Shown here: piece after piece, positions 7,050 through 9,352 of the stretch
How positions within the stretch are numbered: position 1 is the first letter of the stretch
Layout: each line of letters begins with the position of its first letter
Source of the DNA: an uncultured Selenomonadales bacterium
GTDB lineage: Bacteria; Bacillota; Negativicutes; Selenomonadales; Selenomonadaceae
DNA length: 9,352 nt
NCBI GenBank assembly: GCA_946547205.1
Contig: CAMNPA010000025.1
Location: 1-9,352, forward strand
Direction: 5' to 3'
The notes under the pieces: model-generated
The model's database searches: none
Seen by the model: only the letters and a program-made list of their open reading frames with translations
What the model was told of the DNA's origin: nothing
Translations under genes and position numbers: made by a program

Positions 7050-7074
7050 ACTTTAACTTACTTTTCTTTTGCAG

Positions 7075-7108
7075 AAGTCGCGCGTCCATGCGCAACGGGT
7101 TTCGACTT
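7075..7108 (+). other. nested inverted repeat in the 7050-7140 gap
   Basis: AAGTCG (7075-7080) is complementary to CGACTT (7103-7108). Inside it, GCGC (7080-7083) can pair with GCGC (7090-7093). The T-rich run (7121-7128) begins a dozen bases after the stem, so this is not a standard intrinsic terminator. It could be a weak terminator for the VOC gene or a structured leader for the permease. Nothing else is evident in the gap, which has no clear -35/-10 pair. Confidence 0.3.
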
Positions 7109-7129
7109 AGTTCAGCGTGATTTTTGTTT

Positions 7130-7133
7130 GGAG
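7130..7133 (+). promoter_or_regulatory. GGAG ribosome binding site deciding the permease start
   Basis: GGAG lies seven bases before ATG 7141. An in-frame GTG at 7117 has no such site and would add eight residues, with this GGAG inside the coding region, so ATG 7141 is preferred. Confidence 0.75.
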
Positions 7134-7140
7134 ACAGCTA

Positions 7141-7875
7141 ATGTTTCTTTACGACGTTTCAACAATAATGTGGCGCGATTGGATTGTCCTGCGTCGACGG
7201 CTGAAAAAATTTATTCTCTCAAGACTCGTGACGCCTGTTTTATATCTCGTCGCATTTGGTTGGGGATTGGGCAAAAATATCAATCTCGCGTCGGGCAGCT
7301 ATCTCGATTTCCTCGTGCCGGGAATTATCGCGCTCAACACCATGAACGTCAGCTACATGAGCATTACGACCGTCCACGCCGAACGCGTCTATCACAAAAG
7401 TTTGGAAGAATATCTCAGCGCACCGATTGAACCGGCGGCATTTGTTATCGGGAAAATTTTTTCGGCAGTCGTGCGGGCGTTAATTTCAACCGCGATAATT
7501 TTATGCGTCGCCAAAATTTTTGGAGCGAGTCTGAATTTTTTTGCCGAGCCGATAAATTTTCTAATCGTCGTCGTGTTGAATTCGATAATTTTCGCGAGCG
7601 TCTGTTTCTGCGCGGCGTTGAAAGTTCAAACCTACGAAGAGCTTGCGCAAGTCAACACGTATCTTTTGATGCCGATGAGTTTCTTATGCGGGACGTTCTT
7701 CAGCACGGCGGAATTGCCGCCCGTCGTCCGATTTGTGATAGAAATTTTGCCGCTGACTCACACGAGCCAACTTTTGCGCGAAGGTTTCAATTTCACGTCC
7801 GCAATGATTCTGTCGGCTTACGCGATTTGTCTGCTGTGGCTTGCGACGAAACTTTTCAAACGATTATCGAACTGA
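7141..7875 (+). CDS. ABC-2 type transporter permease
   Basis: A 244-residue integral membrane protein with about six hydrophobic segments (roughly 27-44, 58-76, 103-127, 138-160, 173-190 and 222-238). The order of features matches ABC-2 permeases of the NodJ/drug-export type: a basic cytoplasmic N-terminus (RRRLKKF), YLDFLVPGI at 54-62, a cytoplasmic loop with EEYLSAPI, and the late LMPMSFLCGTFFSTAELP at 176-193 followed by LPLTHTSQLLREGF. Such proteins form a dimeric channel powered by a separate ATP-binding subunit that exports lipids, glycans or drugs. No ATPase gene lies within the window on either side, so its partner is encoded elsewhere or has been lost. The last ~18 codons, stop and downstream ribosome binding site lie in the first copy of an 80-bp tandem duplication. 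Substrate unknown. Confidence 0.88.
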   Translation: MFLYDVSTIMWRDWIVLRRRLKKFILSRLVTPVLYLVAFGWGLGKNINLASGSYLDFLVPGIIALNTMNVSYMSITTVHAERVYHKSLEEYLSAPIEPAAFVIGKIFSAVVRALISTAIILCVAKIFGASLNFFAEPINFLIVVVLNSIIFASVCFCAALKVQTYEELAQVNTYLLMPMSFLCGTFFSTAELPPVVRFVIEILPLTHTSQLLREGFNFTSAMILSAYAICLLWLATKLFKRLSN

Positions 7876-7900
7876 AACGGAGGCGAATCACTTTGACGAG
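7821..7900 (+). repeat. 80-bp tandem duplication, unit 1
   Basis: The first unit covers the last codons of the permease, its stop (7873-7875), a GGAGG site (7879-7883) and a TTG start with two further codons (7893-7901, the last straddling the border). It differs from unit 2 at one position only (A at 7887, G at 7967). The flanks differ immediately before 7821. Confidence 0.97.
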
Positions 7901-7955
7901 CGCGATTTGTCTGCTGTGGCTTGCGACGAAACTTTTCAAACGATTATCGAACTGA
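7893..7955 (+). other. 20-codon mini-ORF created by the duplication
   Basis: The TTG start of duplication unit 1 runs in frame into the permease C-terminus of unit 2. This gives 20 codons that begin MTSAICLLWLATK and stop at TGA 7953-7955. It has an intact GGAGG site nine bases upstream, the same signals that start the real UxaA small subunit 80 bases later. It is probably translated but is most likely a by-product: a short hydrophobic peptide with a basic tail. A function is not implied. Confidence 0.4.
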
Positions 7956-7980
7956 AACGGAGGCGAGTCACTTTGACGAG
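7901..7980 (+). repeat. 80-bp tandem duplication, unit 2
   Basis: The second unit repeats the permease C-terminal codons out of the permease's own frame, then provides the stop, GGAGG (7959-7963) and TTG (7973) that begin the intact UxaA small subunit. It is 79/80 identical to unit 1. The sequence continues at 7981 with CGCAATT instead of CGCGATT, marking the end of the unit. Confidence 0.97.
7959..7963 (+). promoter_or_regulatory. GGAGG ribosome binding site deciding a TTG start
   Basis: GGAGG nine bases before TTG 7973. Earlier in-frame ATGs (7841, 7921) lie inside the duplication or the permease and would add sequence that is only a frame-shifted reading of the permease end. Confidence 0.8.
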
Positions 7981-8257
7981 CGCAATTTTGCTGGACGAAC
8001 GCGACAACGTTGCAACATGCACAAGCCCTGCGTTCAAAGGCGACACGATAAAAATTCTCGGCGGAGGAGAAATTCATTGCGTCGAGGACATTCCGATTTG
8101 GCACAAAGTTTCATTGCGTCCGATTGTCGCGGGCGAAAAAATTTTCAAGTACGGCGAGATTATCGGCGCGGCGTCGATTGACATTGCGGCGGGCGCGTGG
8201 GTGTCACATGAAAATATTTTCAGCGTTCCGCGCGATTATGAGAGCGAGATGATTTAA
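7973..8257 (+). CDS. UxaA-family lyase/dehydratase small (SAF domain) subunit
   Basis: A 94-residue protein matching the N-terminal SAF domain of the altronate/galactarate dehydratase family, here encoded as a separate subunit as in sulfolactate lyase (SuyA) and some altronate dehydratases. The diagnostic stretch is IPIWHKVSLRPIVAGE (residues 40-55) followed by KYGEIIG (59-65). His44 corresponds to the conserved histidine of the usual AGHKVAL motif, and WVSHENI (76-82) corresponds to the usual VHVHN motif. With the large subunit it would eliminate water or sulfite from a hydroxy-acid such as altronate, galactarate or sulfolactate, but the substrate cannot be told from this. The start is TTG with GGAGG. 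The stop TAA is directly followed by the next ATG, so the two subunits are translationally coupled. Confidence 0.85.
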   Translation: MTSAILLDERDNVATCTSPAFKGDTIKILGGGEIHCVEDIPIWHKVSLRPIVAGEKIFKYGEIIGAASIDIAAGAWVSHENIFSVPRDYESEMI

Positions 8258-9352
8258 ATGAATTTTTACGGCTACAAACGTTCCGACGGTCGCGCAGGAA
8301 TTCGCAACCACGTTTTGATTCTGCCGACGTGTGCTTGCGGCTCGGAGACGGCGAGAATCGTTGCAAGTCAAGTGCGCGGCGCGGTCAACATAATTTTCAA
8401 CACGGGCTGTTCGGACGTTCAAGCCAATACCGATTTGTCGCAGAAAATTTTGACGGGCTTCGCGCTCAATCCAAACGTTTTCGGCGTCGTGATAATCGGT
8501 TTAGGTTGCGAGACTGTTCCTCATGCCAAGTTGCGCGAAAAAATTCAATCGCTGACTTCAAAGCCCGTCGTGTCGTTCGGAATTCAGGAAGTCGGCGGCA
8601 CTCTCAAGACGATTGAACTTGCTGTTCGTGCGGCGCGTGATTTGGCGGCGGAAGCGGCTCTTCAACAGAAAGAACTCTGCGATATTTCGGAACTGCTCAT
8701 GGGCATTGAATGCGGCGGCTCTGATGCAACGAGCGGTATCGCGTCGAATCCGGCTGTCGGCAAATTGAGCGACAAGTTGATTGATCTCGGCGCGTCGACT
8801 TTGATGAGCGAATCGATTGAATGGATCGGCGGCGAACATGTTCTTGCCAAACGTGCGGCGACTCCCGAACTTCACAACAAAATTATCAAAATCTGCGCGG
8901 ACTACGAGGCACATTTAAAATCGGCGGGACAAGACTGTCGAGCAGGGCAACCAACGCCCAGCAATAAGGACGGCGGACTTTCAACCATTGACGAGAAAAG
9001 TTTAGGCTGTATTCGCAAAGGCGGCACGCGTCCGATTGTCGAGGTGCTCAATCAAGCTGAACGTCCGACTAAACGCGGAGCAATCGTCATGGACACGGCG
9101 GGCTATGATATTTCTTCCGTCACGTCGATGGTTGCGGCTGGTTGCAATGCGATAATCTTCACGACCGGGCGCGGCACTCCGACCGGCAACGCGATTGTTC
9201 CCGTGCTCAAAGTCACTGCCAACGCAAAAACTTTTTCGTGGATGGCTGACAATATCGACGTGGACTTGAGCGGCATTATCGACGGAAATTTGACGATTGA
9301 CGGCGCGGGCGATTTGCTGTTGGAAAAAATTCGCGACGTGTGCAACGGACGA
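8258..9352 (+). CDS. UxaA-family lyase/dehydratase large subunit (3' partial)
   Basis: The frame is open from ATG 8258 to the right edge, giving 365 residues. The family's large subunits are about 380-390 residues, so only the C-terminal tip is missing. Family motifs in order are YKRSDGRAGIRN (6-17), LPTCACG (22-28), NTGCSD (48-53, Cys51), IGLGCET (80-86, Cys84), the signature ECGGSDATSGIASNP (151-165), and later MDTAGYD and TTGRGTPTGN. These mark the metal-dependent C-terminal catalytic domain of altronate dehydratase, galactarate dehydratase and SuyB. It starts immediately after the small-subunit stop with only a weak GCGAG (8244-8248) upstream, so coupling is expected. Neighbouring genes give no sugar-acid or sulfonate pathway, so the substrate stays open. 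Confidence 0.9.
   Translation, partial: MNFYGYKRSDGRAGIRNHVLILPTCACGSETARIVASQVRGAVNIIFNTGCSDVQANTDLSQKILTGFALNPNVFGVVIIGLGCETVPHAKLREKIQSLTSKPVVSFGIQEVGGTLKTIELAVRAARDLAAEAALQQKELCDISELLMGIECGGSDATSGIASNPAVGKLSDKLIDLGASTLMSESIEWIGGEHVLAKRAATPELHNKIIKICADYEAHLKSAGQDCRAGQPTPSNKDGGLSTIDEKSLGCIRKGGTRPIVEVLNQAERPTKRGAIVMDTAGYDISSVTSMVAAGCNAIIFTTGRGTPTGNAIVPVLKVTANAKTFSWMADNIDVDLSGIIDGNLTIDGAGDLLLEKIRDVCNGR

Noticed and set aside
7117..7140. GTG 7117 as the permease start
   Set aside because: No ribosome binding site upstream, whereas GGAG sits seven bases before ATG 7141.
7841..7975. Extended N-terminus for the UxaA small subunit from ATG 7841 or 7921
   Set aside because: The extra residues are a frame-shifted reading of the duplicated permease end. 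The family's SAF domain begins right at TTG 7973, which has GGAGG.

Overview
The window reads as a bacterial chromosome segment. All recognisable genes lie on the + strand, with short gaps and mostly clear GGAG/GGAGG-type Shine-Dalgarno sites. Three of the genes appear to start with TTG. Base composition is near balanced, with a strong habit of A-runs followed by T-runs (AAAATTTT occurs about nineteen times by eye). These traits suggest an anaerobic member of the Bacillota, perhaps Negativicutes. That placement is an impression only, since there is no rRNA or other marker here.

Layout. (1) 1-1631: almost all of ilvB, the acetolactate synthase large subunit, cut by the left edge. (2) 1632-1776: a gap in which the last 33 bp of ilvB recur exactly, followed by (3) 1777-5082: one large gene fusing a PD-(D/E)xK nuclease domain, an N6-adenine methyltransferase and two target-recognition domains. 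This is a single-chain restriction-modification enzyme of the type IIG/IIB kind with no helicase motor. (4) 5098-6030: a methyltransferase-like protein that carries a signal peptide. (5) 6043-6672: a left-handed beta-helix (hexapeptide) acyltransferase. (6) 6690-7049: a glyoxalase I-like VOC protein with all four metal ligands. (7) 7141-7875: an ABC-2 type permease without a visible ATPase. (8) 7821-7980: an 80-bp tandem duplication over the junction between the permease and the next gene. (9) 7973-8257 and 8258-9352: small (SAF) and large subunits of a split UxaA-family lyase/dehydratase of the altronate/galactarate dehydratase and sulfolactate lyase superfamily. The large subunit runs off the right edge.

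How the genes fit together. ilvB serves branched-chain amino acid synthesis, and the UxaA-type pair serves sugar-acid or sulfo-acid catabolism. The restriction-modification gene is a self-contained defence unit wedged between metabolic genes. Genes 4 to 6 are closely spaced and likely co-transcribed with the restriction gene, but no shared pathway is evident. The most notable points are the single-chain nuclease-methylase-specificity fusion, the methyltransferase fold behind a signal peptide, and two local duplications at gene junctions. One of these creates a complete 20-codon mini-ORF with its own ribosome binding site. I see no tRNA, rRNA, CRISPR array, transposase or integrase.
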